Assembly: GCA_035771175.1 (NCBI GenBank)
Contig: CM069596.1
Coordinates: forward strand, 9,660,001 to 9,724,000
Reading direction: 5' to 3'
Length of the DNA stretch: 64,000 nucleotides
Source: Paratinospora sagittata
Taxonomy: Eukaryota > Streptophyta > Magnoliopsida > Ranunculales > Menispermaceae
The position numbers and the translations under genes were made by a program. Positions 22,392 to 34,200 of the stretch are shown one piece after another (positions within the stretch are counted from its first letter, which is position 1; the number at the start of each line of letters is the position of its first letter). Under the pieces are notes generated by a model. That model did no database searches and was not told the DNA's origin. It worked only from the letters and a program-made list of their open reading frames with translations.

Positions 22392-22499
22392 TCAAGTCAA
22401 GTAGTGATGAGGGTTATCGGCTTGAGAAGTAGCCACAGGTGGATAAGGAGGCCACTGCATGTGTGCATCACTATATCCATTGATATTATTTTCAGACAT
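22392..22499 (-). CDS. Short post-pol ORF (MSENNINGYSD family), element B
   Basis: A 35-residue frame from the ATG at 22499 starts MSENNINGYSDAHMQWPP and ends at 22392. It sits about 100 bp after the pol stop and just before the polypurine tract. Element F has a longer homologue with the same MSENNINGYSD start followed by QWPP (45840-46073), so B is likely a shortened version. It has no known domain, transmembrane segment or cysteine pattern. An upstream in-frame Met at 22592 exists but is not shared. Confidence 0.4.
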   Translation of the reverse strand: MSENNINGYSDAHMQWPPYPPVATSQADNPHHYLT

Positions 22500-22596
22500 G
22501 TGGGTAGTTATTGAAGTGAAACAATGGATCAAGATAGGTGTAAACAATGTTTCATCCTGGGATTGATAAGTGAAAATGATACAATGTCCCACATCA

Positions 22597-25500
22597 TCAG
22601 TTGGTACTAGAAAACAATTCAGGGTATTTCTGTTTAATTGTTGCTTCTAGTTCCCATGTTGCTTCCTCTACGCCGTGGTGATCCTAGAGCACTTTCACAA
22701 GTGGTATGCTACGTCGCCTTAGTGCTTGAGTTTTTCGATCTAAAATCTGGATTGCTTTCTCCTGATACGTATTTCCTTCCTCAACCCGAACCTCAACTAA
22801 AGGGATGATATGCGAAGGATCAGGACGATACTTGCGAAGCATAGATACGTGAAAAACGTCATGAACCATAGGCATGGACGATGGAAGGGACAGACGATAA
22901 GCAAGTTTGCCAATACGTTCAATGATCTGAAATGGACCGATATATCGCGGGGAGAGCTTGCCTTTGATTCCAAAGCGTTTGACACCTCTTGTGGGCTGGA
23001 CTTTCAGAAAAACAAAGTCCCCCTTATCAAATTCTAGAGGTTGTCTTCGCTTGTCAGCATAGCTCTTCTGTCAACTTTGTGTAACGCGAAGTCGTTCCTT
23101 TACTAGTGTGATCTTCTCAGAAGTCTCTTGAACTAGTTCAGGGCCTACTGTGGTCGATCTGCCATATCTAACTAGCATATCGGAGATCTGCAAGGCCGAC
23201 CATAGAGAGCATCGTATGGTGCCATGCCGATACTAGTTTGGTAGTTGTTGTTGTATGCAAACTCAGCTAGATGCAAATACTTTGCCCATCCGTCATTAAA
23301 GTCCAAAATGCAGCATCGTAACATGTCTTTTAAGATTTGGATAAGCCGCTCGGACTGCCCATCAGTCTGAGGGTGGAAGGTCGTGCTCATAGTGATCTTA
23401 GAACCCATTCTATTATGGAAGCTTTTCCAAAAGTTGGATGTGAATCGAGGGTCTTGATCAGAGACGATCGTGAGTGGTATGCCATGAAGGCGTACGATCT
23501 CTCTTTCACATAGTTCTGCAAGTTTGGCAGGATTATCCGTGAACTTTATTGGCAAGAAGTGTGCAGATTTTGTAAGTCTGTCAATGATAACCCAGATAGC
23601 ATCTTGCCCTTTATTGTTTCGAGGTAAGGCCGTGACAAAATCCATTGCGATGTTCTCCTATTTCCATTCTCCAATAGGTAACGGTGGGAGAAGTCCAGAG
23701 GGAAGTCTTCGTTCTGCCTTGACTTTCTGGCAAACGAGACATCGAGCAACAAAGTCTGTAATTTCCTTCTTCATTCCATAAAACCAGAATTGTCGCTTGA
23801 CATCCTTGTACATCTTGTCGCCCCCAGGATGCATAGCGTACCTCGAACAGTGCATCTCAGTAAGCACTTCTTTACGAACCTCAGGATCGTTTGGTAGGCA
23901 GAGACGTTTTTTATAGAAAACGGTGCCGTCTCTAGAAACCGACCAATGAGGAAGGTCCTGGCCGCTGAGTAGACGGTCTCGTTTCTCCATTAACATAGGG
24001 TCATTGGCTTGAGCGGCTGAAATCTTTCGAACGAGCTCAGAGTTTACTGATAATTGAGAGAGTCGTGGTCTTGGTCCTTCAACGTTCAGCTGTAGGTTAA
24101 AGTTCTCCATCTCTGTAGCCAACTTCCCCATTTCGTAGTTAAGAGTGCAAGCAACATAAGATTTTCTACTCAGGACATCAGCCACAACATTAGCCTTTCC
24201 GGGATGGTACTGGAGTTGAAAGTCATAATCTTTCAAGAATTCTAACCATCGTCTTTGGTGGAGGTTAAGGTCTCTTTGAGTGTATATGTACTTAAGACTC
24301 TTGTGATCCGAGAAGACCTCAAACCGTTCACCGTATAGGTAATGACGCCATAACTTCAGTGCAAATACAACAGCTGCAAGTTCCAAGTCATGCGCTGGGT
24401 AATTACCCTCATGAATCTTCAGTTGTCTGGATGCATATGCAACCACTTGGCCTTCTTGCATTAGCACGGCACCTAAGCCTTGGAGAGAGGCGTCGGTGTA
24501 TAATGAAAATCCAATTGCATTTCTTGGAGTGATAAGTACAGGTGCTGTCGTGAGGCGTTTCTTCAATTCCTGAAATGATGCTTCACAGGCGGGATTCCAG
24601 ATAAATCGAACGTTTTTTCGAGTGAGCTTGGTCATAGGTTCAGCAATCTTTGAGAAGTCCTTGATGAAGCGTCTGTAATAGCCAGCCAAACCAAGAAAAC
24701 TCATAATCTGAGTAACAGTGGTAGGCTGCTTCCAGTTTAAAACTGCTTCAACCTTAGAAGGATCTACCTCAATGTGATTGCCTGAAACCACATGGCCTAG
24801 GAATTGAACTCTTTTTGCCCAAAATTCACACTTACTCAACTTTGCATACAGTTGGTGGCTTCTCAAAGTTTGGAGGACTATCTTCAAATGTATTTTATGG
24901 TCTTCCTCGGTTGAGGAATATATCAAGATGTCGTCCACAAAAACCACCACAAATCGATCTAAGTATAACCTGAATATGCGATTCATCAAATCCATGAATG
25001 CAGCAGGTGCATTTGTTAGACCGAACGGCATAACTAAGAACTCGTAATGACCGTACCGAGTTCTGAACGCCGGCTTGGTGATGTCCGACTCTCGGATCCG
25101 GAGTTGGTGATAACCGGACTGTAAATCAATCTTAGAAAAGTATTTGGCATCTCTAAGTTGGTCGAACAAGTCATCGATCCTGGGCAACGGATATCTGTTC
25201 TTGATGGTGACGTTATTCAGCTTGCGATAATCGATGCAAAGTCGTAACGAACCATCCTTTTTGCGAACAAATAGAACTGGACCGCCCCAAGGTGATGAAC
25301 TCTTTCGGATGAAGCCATTACTCTCTAATTCCTTAAGTTGTTTGTCTAATTCGACCAGTTCGACATTTGACATTCTGTATGGTGGAATTGAGATAGGCCA
25401 TGTCCCTGGTATGAGGTTGATCTCAAAATCGAATTCCCTAACTGGAGGTAGACCAGGAAGGTCATTAAGAAAAATTGTTGGGAATTCAGATATGATGGGA

Positions 25501-25998
25501 ACATCATGTACTTCGAGAGGGTATAGTGCTGGTGAGTTGGTTTCATTTCCAAGGGATAGAGCTCGAAGTTGTGCCTTGAGAAGGGCAACTGTTGATTTGT
25601 GTATCCATTGCCTCGTTCCCTGAAGCTTGACCAACTCTCCTGTAGGCAAGGTTAACTGAACTTGCTTCTTCATACGTTCGATCTTTGCATTCAGTGGTGT
25701 TAACCAGTCCATGCTAAGGATGATGTCGAAGGCGTCAAAATCCATCACAAAAAGATCGGCATATATTATATGTTCTGACATTCGAAGCTCACATCGAGAA
25801 CACTGCAAGTTGACGTCAGCACCAGATCCGAACGGTGATGTGACGATGTTTGTGGGTTCAGGATGCAGGCCTAAATATCTTACCAATGCTGATGATATAA
25901 AAGAATGCGTAGCACCTGAATCAAATAAAACATGCACCATTGTATTGAACAAAGGAAAGGTACCTTCGACTACATTGTTGTCGAGGAGGGGATGTTGA
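22597..25998 (-). pseudogene. pol: pol of element B: protease, RT, RNase H, integrase, chromodomain
   Basis: The frame continues from gag. The protease active site [13 protein letters not shown] is intact. RT has the family blocks [40 protein letters not shown] and the catalytic FVDDILIYS. RNase H shows [22 protein letters not shown] and ADVLSRKS. Integrase has the HHCC region, MDFVTALP, SDQDPRF and TDGQSERLI. The C-terminus has KGDFVFLKVQPTRG and a chromodomain ending ATWELEATIKQKYPELF. Damage: stop at 23655, stops and a frameshift between 23172 and about 23060, and a TGG-to-TAG stop at 22684 inside the chromodomain. Stop of the frame is at 22597. Confidence 0.92.
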
Positions 25999-26012
25999 GC
26001 AATGGCAAATGC

Positions 26013-27305
26013 TCAGCCCTGATTCCGTTGACCCTGGTTCTGCTGGTTTTGCCTGGGTTGGGCATTAGCAGCAGGTGGTGCTTGTTGGACTGGAATAGCA
26101 ATAATAGGTTGCCGAAGGTGCGGACAAAGATGTTTTACATGTCCCTTCTGGCCGCAGTTGAAACAAGTCGGCCTGTACTGTTGATTGGTTGGCTGGCCAT
26201 TCTGATTATTCTGTTGGCCTAGCTGATTGTGGTGTCGACCACCACCTCTGCCATTTCCGTTTCTACGGCCACCTCTTCCATAACGACCTCCACAACCATG
26301 ATTTTGGAAACCCTGATGGTGAGGGTTAGAAGGTTCAGCCGCAGGTGTTGTGGCCTCATTCTGCGAAATTGGAGCTGGGAGGGCTGGGTTTTGATTGTAG
26401 TAGGGGTTCTTCTTGTTGCCCTATTGCAAGCCTTGTTGGGAAAACGTTGCAGGCTGTTTGCCCTTATTCATTCGCTGGTCCCGTAAGATAGTCTCATGTT
26501 CAAAGCTGATGGCCCGGTCAACAACCTCCTTGTAAATCTTGAGATCCAATATCGACAAGGCGTGTCGAATGTCATGGCGAAGACCATTATAAGATTTCTC
26601 AGTCTTATCTCGCTTCGTTGAGATGGTGGAGAGAGAGTAGACTGATAATTCTTTGAATTTTGCAGTATATTCTCTAACGATCATGGTGCCCTGATATAAC
26701 TTAGCAAATTCCTGGCGCTTCTGCTTTGTCACCGTGCTTGGAAAATACTCATCAATAAACATTGACTCAAACTGTTGCCAAGTCATATCGACTATATTGA
26801 CCCTTGGGTCTTCTTTCACTGTGATCCACCATGTGTTTGCGGCACCAACAAGTTGGTAGGTTGCTAGTGGAATTTTGCGAGTCTCATCGACTCTCATTGC
26901 ATCAAGAGCCTTGTTTGACTCATCCAGCCACTTTTGCACCTCATCAGGATCAATGGTGCCATCGAAAGTAAGAGGTTGTAGCCGTTTGTATTTAGTAATT
27001 TTATCGGTTTGAGCTTCCAATCCAAACTTGACAGGTGCTTGAACCGTGGTAGCCTGACTGGTCGAGGTCTCACGAACGGCCGTTTGAACAGTAACTTTTA
27101 TTGCTTCAATAAACCCGGCGAAAAAAGTTTCCATGCTCGAAGGCATGACAAAGGGTGCGGGTGGGGGTGGTATTGCCTGTCCAGATGTAGGGGCAGTGTT
27201 GGGTGTGGCCTGTGTTGTTGTCGGAGGCGTTGGTTCCTGAATCTCAGGAGGTGCCTCCACTGCGGGACGAACAGTACGTGGTCTTCCTCTCTTCCTGGTT
27301 TGCAT
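26013..27305 (-). pseudogene. gag: gag of element B with two in-frame stops
   Basis: The frame starts at the ATG at 27305 (MQTRKRGRPRTV) and is colinear with A. The gag core includes KWLDESNKALDAM, TYQLVGAANTWW, FIDEYFPSTVTKQKRQEFA and YNGLRHDIRHAL, then a Gln/Asn/Gly/Arg hinge and a CCHC knuckle CFNCGQKGHVKHLCPH near 26110-26165. TAG at 26421 and TGA at 26013 are the only interruptions. Gag and pol are in the same frame with no shift between them, so translation would need no frameshift if the stops were absent. The protein would assemble particles and bind the element RNA. Confidence 0.9.
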
Positions 27306-28092
27306 TTTCTCACTGGCAAGGAAAGAAAAAAAAAACCAAGATTAAGAAACTGTAGCCAAGTATAATGTTATAGTATGCTCAGCAACAATTTCGAGAGTAC
27401 TGCAATATTAAAATCACCTATTTTTCTAAGTATAGTGTAAGGCTTTCGTTGAGGAATCAAAAAATCTTATATATCTCGTATGTTTGGCCATGGTATAAAA
27501 AAACAAGGTTAGAATGTTTATATAATAAGTAGAAAACTTTGCAAGTATTTAAAATGATTTGGTTCTGGTTGTTTGTGAACATATATATATATTGCATTGA
27601 AAATCCATACGAGTCATAAGAATTCTAAGATTTGCCTCGGTGCATATCCTGATCTAACGTTCTATCGTAATCTTATGTATTCAAACACTTACTCTTAGTC
27701 TTTTCGATTATTATCCAAGTTCATGTGTCCCATACCACATGAATTTAGTAATAAGGGTGTCAACCAAGTTAAGTTCTATGAACACGGTCTCTAAAAACAT
27801 TGGCTGAATAGAAGTTCACCAATAGTATCTTCCAAGTTTACTCGTCCCATACCGTGTAAACTTAGTGATATTGTTAGTAATGCAACTTTCTCCAAATGTT
27901 TCTTTTCACACAAGGTCATTGGTTTTCTTACTTCCACCTTTTATTTAGTCCTCCAATTTTGTTGTGTCCCATACCACTCCAAAGTTAGTGATACAAAAGA
28001 AAAAATGGTTGTAAGTCGGCTCTCCAAAGATAGTCTTTAAACAAAACAATTTCATTTCATATATATCAAAGAAAAGTTTACAATGCCAGTAA
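27306..28092 (-). promoter_or_regulatory. Pre-gag leader of element B with three GGTATGGGAC repeats
   Basis: The reverse complement GTCCCATACC occurs at 27728-27737, 27844-27853 and 27966-27975, with spacing like that in element A (116 and 122 bp versus 117 and 124). Surrounding words are also conserved. No reading frame spans it. Confidence 0.5.
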
Positions 28093-28909
28093 TTAATTGT
28101 GACTTTCTTGTCTACTACCACTCCTTCGAGATCTACTGCTACGTAGAGAACGACTACTAACAGAAGGCTGAGAGTGTACACGCTCTGCGTCGGAGTTTTG
28201 CAAATGAGTTAATATATTAGTGTGGCTCTCTTTCAGTGCAGCAATATTGGATGCCATTTCATCTAACCATTCAAGTAGGTTAATCGGTTGTCCCATTGGT
28301 GGTTGATGGGTCGTTTGTCCCGTAGGTGAAGGGTAGGCCATAGACATTGGGGGAAAGTATTGGTTCATAGGTGGAAGGTAGTTGTTTTGATTGTGAGGGG
28401 ATCCCCTAACTGGAACCCACTTGTGCCATATGTCTTGAAGAGAGAGGATGTTGTAACTGGTTCAGTGATCAGCTTTGACGTTGCATCGAAAGTGGCGACG
28501 TTTGCCTCGCCTCAATCAGAATCTCTAAAAGTCGAGCAATAAGTTCGACGTTGATAGGAGTTTTTATCCCCATAACTGTTGTCTCCAATACAGGGATGAT
28601 TCCCTCTTCTGGAAGTCCTACGTAATTCATGGCTTCATAGAAGGATCTGACCAAGTTGTAAAAGACTTGTCCCTAGACTTTGGTTATATTTAACCAATCC
28701 AATGTTGCGAGTTTGTCGTGAAGGATTGGGCGGAGGCGGAGATCTCTATTGTCGATGCTCCTCATAGTCATAACCTCTCTTTTGGACAATTCCGTTAGTC
28801 TAGTGGGAATTGGTTCCCGGCTAGTGGAAGTTGTTCCTTCCCTTGAGGTCATTCTTTTGCTGAAAGGAAAATAAATTTGTGTGAAAGACACAAAATATAT
28901 TCCTAACAT
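28093..28909 (-). pseudogene. Extra ORF before gag, element B (deleted and frameshifted)
   Basis: Three pieces of the A protein are present: the N-terminus (28673-28909, MTSREGTTSTSREPIPTRL...), a middle piece (28469-28654, MVRSFYEAMNYVGLPEEG... to LLEILIEAR) and the Ser/Arg tail (28093-28368). The central about 400 bp of the A version (residues about 135-290) are missing, and a stop separates the first two pieces. Similarity of the retained pieces to A indicates that the ORF was ancestral to both elements. Confidence 0.75.
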
Positions 28910-28979
28910 TTTTAAGATTTATGCCTTGTCTGCTAAACATTAGTTTCGAGTTTTCTTTTGATGTTTATGCCATCATGAA

Positions 28980-29560
28980 ATTTTCTTCATTAGTGATTTG
29001 ATGTATATATGTCGTATTCACATATGAATGTATAGACATATTTAATCATAACTATATATAGTTTCCAAAAATCAACTATTTGAAATATGTATATATGTCG
29101 TATTCACATATGAATGTATAGACATATTTAATCATAACTATATATATAGTTTCCATAAATCAACTATATATATATATATATATATATTTGAAATTAAACT
29201 ATATAAAAATCATATATAGTTGTTTTTAATCCAAATCTTAACTATATATATAATTCATATATATATATATAGTTTTAGATATATCAAATAAAATTTTTCA
29301 ATTTTTTTTTTTCGATACATTTTTTTTTCAAAAAATTAAAAAAAAATTTCGAATTTTTTTTTTTTTTTTATATATACCTCATATACACTAAGGTATATAG
29401 ATATATATATTCAATCATAACAACACAGACAGTTTCTAATAAATCATGACTATATGTATATTAAAATCAAACTATATAAAAATCATATAGTTTTCTAAAT
29501 ATATATTTAATACAAATCTCAACTATATATAATCGACATATGTATATATAGTTCCAGAGA
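28980..29560 (-). repeat. TA-rich leader of element B
   Basis: Mirror of 6060-6590 in element A: repeated ACTATATATA(G/A)TT words separated by AAATCTTAAC and AATACAAATCTCAAC. It includes a direct duplication of a roughly 62-bp segment around GTATATATGTCGTATTCACA (near 29002 and 29088), and poly(T) runs at 29300-29370. Confidence 0.7.
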
Positions 29561-29625
29561 TATATATATCTAATAAAATTTTTCTTCCCCTAATTTGGTG
29601 GACTTGGGCTAGCCGTGGACCGTAC

Positions 29626-29637
29626 GCTCTGATACCA
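29626..29637 (-). other. Primer binding site of element B
   Basis: The minus strand reads TGGTATCAGAGC, an exact match to the initiator tRNA-Met type PBS, five bases inside the 5' LTR. Confidence 0.92.
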
Positions 29638-29642
29638 TTAAA

Positions 29643-31076
29643 TGTCACACCCCGCCCGGATGCGCCTAAACCGGCGGTACACTCTCGGACGGGGCGCGCA
29701 TTTGGAACAATTACAATGGTAACAACAGAGTGCGCAGCGGAAATAAAGTACACAGTACAAATCTGATTTCATTTAATTCAGAATACTTTTGTACATAAAA
29801 TGGTCAATGAAACATACTCCCAAAATCTCCAATAAATTAAACAAATGGTATAAAATGTGGGACCCATAACCTGCACCCAGTCCATCCTAATTTCTTGTGA
29901 AAGATTGGATAATAATGGAGTGAGCTTAACGTGCTCAGCGGGTAAATAGTGCATGAGTATAACAATTAATAAAGCATACTTCAATATCAAATATCTTAAA
30001 TACGCATGTGAGCATCATAATCAATCAATATGAATGTATGCATGACACCGTCTCGTAATGGTTTGATGAACGTACATCGCCTGAATTCACGTACAGGAAC
30101 GATGCTCTGGATTCACTTACTGATGTCCCTCCCCGGGTGTAGCCGGGTTCTCATGTACGTCCCTCTCCAAAGAAATGTAATGAATAGCGAGCAATGCTCC
30201 TAACTATTCTATGAGTCATAAACCATATACGTCCCTAGGTGGTGATACGTATGATGCCAATGCATGAACTGGTCTAGTCTACTGGTCTAGTCTTTTCTTG
30301 TCATTTAGACTGACTTTGGCAACGTCTAGTGATCCTTATCAGGGTCGGTATCACGACGTGCAAGATTAGGACATTCAGTATTACTGTATAAGCTGATAGC
30401 TTTCAATAAGACCAACTAGATCAGTCCCCAGTTGAGAGGTGAAACACAAGGTCTGCTTAAATACCAATCGCCTAGAGTAGCCCCTACCTCCCGTTCACTA
30501 TTTAAAGTTACTGAGGATAAGACCGAGTCTAGTTGAGTCAGATTGACCACAAATCCGGCATTATAACAGTGCAATACATGAATTCCAAATATACGTGCAT
30601 AAGTGTGGCAGTATAAACAGTATATGACATAATGCAGTGTAAATGAATAGTAGACATAATAATAATTGAATGTAACCTTTAATAAAAGTTATGAAACACG
30701 CAAACCTATGTTTCGTTCCCCACCTTCAGATAAAACTTCTTCTTTCAGATCTGGTGCTTTCCTCCGGACAGAACTTCATTGCACCGCTTTCAGATCTGGC
30801 GCTTTCCTCCGGACAGAACTTTGTTGCACCGCACCGAGAGTCTCAGACAGAGAGTCTCGGACATAGAAGAAATTCACAAGAGAAAGTGATTTGGTGTGAG
30901 GAATGAGAAATGAGGAGGTTTTTATATAGAGATTTTTGCGCCTGAACGTTCTGGCATGCCTTGCGCCTGAACGTTCTGTCATGCGCCTGAACGTTCTGGC
31001 ATGCGCCTGAACGTTCGGGCGTTGCCCAAATAGTAACTTTTTTTTTATTTTTTTTTGTGAAATACAGGGTATTACA
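29643..31076 (-). repeat. 5' LTR of element B
   Basis: Plus strand TGTCACACCCCGCC to GGGTATTACA. The minus-strand TATATAA box is at 30922-30928, and four palindromic units (30940-31020) lie upstream of it. Just downstream of the TATA box a segment containing TTTCAGATCTGG.GCTTTCC is duplicated (near 30746 and 30790), unlike the 3' LTR. Confidence 0.9.
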
Positions 31077-32163
31077 CTATATATATAAAATGCCATATAA
31101 GAACCAAAATCAAGAAAATATACTCACAGTACAAGAATTTTCGACTTAAATACAATCACCGTTGCTTTCGAGTCCAGCTCCAATTTAAATTCATAAATCC
31201 AACTAACTTAAACTGTCACAATCACTCCATAATTCAATTTCATTTATTCATATCTATTTACATATTTAATTTCTCAACTCACTTTAAATCACCGATAATA
31301 AAGATTAACCTTAAAAATATTATACACATTCTGTGAATTTAGATTCCAACTCCATTTAGGACTCATAAGCAGTTGAAGAAACTACTATCTCATTTTTGTG
31401 GTCAATCTAGATATTTCCACAAGAAAGAACGGTGAAAATAGAGTTCCAATTCATATTTTCGCTATTTCTCAGTTTATTTTTCTACTGGAACATATATCAA
31501 TTTTATTAAAAATCTAGAACATTCCTAAAATTATTCTGTCCACATCGACACGTGTAAAATCAGTCATTCTATCATTCTACTACCTTCAACAGGTATTTTA
31601 TTGAGGTTTTACACGTTCGCGAAGGCATCCAAAGTCAATTTTACTCACAAAAATCATATATTTAGCTACTAAAAATATCAAAGCATATCCAAAAATCACA
31701 ATCTTGGTATCGAAACGTCTGGAATTCAATTATCTACGATTCTATGATCTCAAACCGGAGTTTCATTGGATTCTAATTCCATTTTATTCACTGGATATGA
31801 TCATAGTACTATTCACACACTGTTTATGTCGTCACTATTCATTGGAAACATGTAAATTTTTACTAAAATTATCAAACGGTCTCCAAAAATCATGAACTTA
31901 GCATCGATGGACTCGCAACAGTGCATTCTACCATTCTATAGCCTTCAACTGGAGTTTCATTGGGTTTAAATGATTCAAAAGGTTTTCAATCTAAACTCTA
32001 ACTTCCAACAAACCTCCAACAGCTATAAAAATTCCAAATGAACACATAAATTCAATCTAACCATATATTTAAGGTTCCTACAGCCTAGGAAGTGTTTTCC
32101 AACCTTCCTAGCGGATTTTCATTCACGTTGGGTCAAAACCTTAATTTTTGAAAACACCGTAAA
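31077..32163 (-). repeat. Right LTR of element C, second segment
   Basis: Continuation of the C LTR between element B and the solo LTR. It holds no gene. GTAAA at its end (32159-32163) is the target duplication of the next insertion. Confidence 0.75.
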
Positions 32164-33538
32164 TGTAATACCCTAGAATTGCCAAAAAAAAAAAATTAAG
32201 GCAACGCCGAACCTTCAGGCGCCAAAAACCTCTATATGAGGAACCCTCCTCATTTCTCATTCCTCACACCAAATCACCTTCTCTTGTGATTTTCTTCTCC
32301 TTTCCACTCATTCTGAGTTTTTAGTTTTTGAGACTCTCTATCCGAGACTCTCGGTTCGGTGCAACGAAGTTTTGTCCGGAGGAAAGCGCCAGATCTGAAA
32401 GAATACGTTTTTATCTGAAGGTGGGGAACGAAATATAGGTTTGCGTATTTCATAACTTTTATTAAAGTTTACATTCAATTATTATTATGTCTACTGTTCA
32501 TTTACACTGCATTATGTCATATAATGTTTATACTGCTGCACTTATGCCTGTATATTTGGAATTCATGTATTACACTGTTATAATGCCGAATTTGTGGTCA
32601 ATCTGACTCAACTAGACTCAGTCTTGTCCTCAGTAACTTTAAATAGTGAACGGGAGGCAGCGGGCTGCTCTAGGCGATTGGTATTTAAGCAGACCTTGTG
32701 TCTCACCTCTCAACTAGGAACTGATCTAGTTGGTCTTATTGAAAGCTGTCAGCTTATACAAGTAATATTGAATGTCCTAACCTTGCACGTCATGATACCG
32801 ACCCTGATAAGGATCACCAGACGTTGCCAAAGTCAGTCTAAATGTCAAGAAAAGACTAAACCAGTAGACTAGACCAGTTCATGCATTGGCATCATACATA
32901 TCACCACCTAGGGACGTATATGGTTTATGACTCATAGAATAGTTAGGAGCATTGCTCGCTATTCATTATATTTCTTTAGAGAGGGACGTACATGAGAACT
33001 CAGCTACGTCCGGGGAGGGACATCAGTACGTGAATCCAGAGCATCGTTCCTCGGAAGGGACGTACAGTGAGAACCTGGCTACGCCTGGGGAAGGACACTT
33101 GTACGTGAACTCAGGCGATGTACGTTCATCAAACCATTACGAGACGGTGTCATGCATACATACATATTGATTGATTATGATGCTCACATGTGTATTTAAG
33201 ATATTTAACATTGAAGTATGCTTTATTAATTGTTATACTCACGAACTATTTACCCACTGAGCGCGTTAAGCTCACTCCATTATTATCCAATTTTGGACAG
33301 AAAATTAGAGTAGACTGAGTGCAGGTTATGGGGCCCACATTTTGTACCCTTTGTATGATTCATTGGGGATTTTGGGGAGTATGTTCCCTTGACCATTTTA
33401 TGTACAAAAATATTCTGAATTAAATGAAATCAGATTTGTACTGTGTTATATATTTCCGCTGCGCACTCTGTTGTTACTATTGTTATTGTTCCAAATGCGC
33501 GCCCCGTCCGCGAGTGTACCGCCAGGCGGGGTGTGACA
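32164..33538 (+). mobile_element. Solo LTR of the A/B family
   Basis: TGTAATACCC to GGGTGTGACA, 1375 bp, with no internal sequence and a perfect target duplication GTAAA (32159-32163, 33539-33543). It has one diverged U3 palindrome (GCCGAACCTTCAGGCG) and TATATGAGG in place of the usual TATA box. Solo LTRs arise by recombination between the two LTRs of one element. Confidence 0.92.
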
Positions 33539-34195
33539 GTAAAACGGCTCCCACAGCAAAAATTACTCCGAAAGAAAGGTTACATCTAGCTTAGATATCA
33601 AGTTCACGAAGTAATAGAGTGAAAATCACTTACCGCGAGTCCCGATTTCGCGCGAATCCCGCGTTTCTCCCTTCCGTTCTTCTTCTCCTTCTCTCGTTCT
33701 TCGTTATTTCTGCAACTTCTCTTTCTCCTTTTTTTTTCTTCCTCCAACGTGGTGAGAAAGAGAGTAAAGAGAGAGATTTCTTTTTATTTTTATTTGTTTT
33801 ACACGTTGGAGAGTGAGAGGTTAAAATGAGATGATAAGTGTATATATCAAATGATCCCATGCACCTCATCTCACTTACTAAAGCAACTTCTTCATCTTAA
33901 TATTTAACTTTCATTCATTAACTCATACTATTCATTAAGTCATTAAATCATACTCCAATCCACATATTTCATTAACCAACCCCATAAATTAATCAATTTA
34001 ATTCAACTTCATTTTTTTAAATTGTAAGCACCCATATAGGATGATCCCATATGTATCATCTTCATTTCATAATTTTAGTTATTTACTAATCATACACACG
34101 TATATTTGGCTCCTACGTATAAAATACGTGTATTATATATCTCGATATATGCATAATTCAACATATGTATTTAATTAAAACTACTGGGTGTTACA
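33539..34195 (-). repeat. Right LTR of element C, last segment (U3 end)
   Basis: It completes the C LTR to its outer end TACTGGGTGTTACA. A pyrimidine-rich block (about 33655-33800) makes small accidental frames on both strands. The total ungapped right LTR is about 2.8 kb. Confidence 0.75.
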
Positions 34196-34200
34196 ACTAC

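Larger units (their letters stand above)
20717..31076 (-). mobile_element. Element B: nearly full-length Ty3/gypsy chromovirus, minus strand
   Basis: About 10.4 kb with both LTRs (5' LTR 29643-31076, 3' LTR 20717-22357), PBS, polypurine tract, extra ORF, gag-pol with chromodomain, and a post-pol ORF. Domain order PR-RT-RH-IN-chromodomain and the tRNA-iMet PBS fit a Del/Tekay-like chromovirus. Gag-pol runs in one frame except for stops and one late frameshift, and the extra ORF is deleted in the middle. It is the best reference in the window for what A and F have lost. Confidence 0.92.
15053..34195 (-). mobile_element. Element C: non-coding LTR retrotransposon, minus strand, with nested insertions
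   Basis: Direct repeats starting TGTCACGACGCCCC occur at 15053 and 19663. A PBS lies on the minus strand just left of 19663, so the right copy is the 5' LTR. The element end at 34195 (GTGTTACA) is fixed by a perfect ACTAC target duplication (15048-15052 and 34196-34200). The right LTR is split by element B (20717-31076) and a solo LTR (32164-33538). No recognisable gag or pol was found, so C looks non-autonomous or heavily decayed. Confidence 0.82.

Noticed and set aside
25234..26486. Plus-strand ORFs over element B gag-pol
   Set aside because: Antisense shadows of a well-recognised gag-pol frame with catalytic motifs on the minus strand.
33619..33869. Overlapping ORFs on both strands in a CT/GA-rich block
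   Set aside because: Low-complexity pyrimidine tract inside the LTR of C; no recognisable protein.
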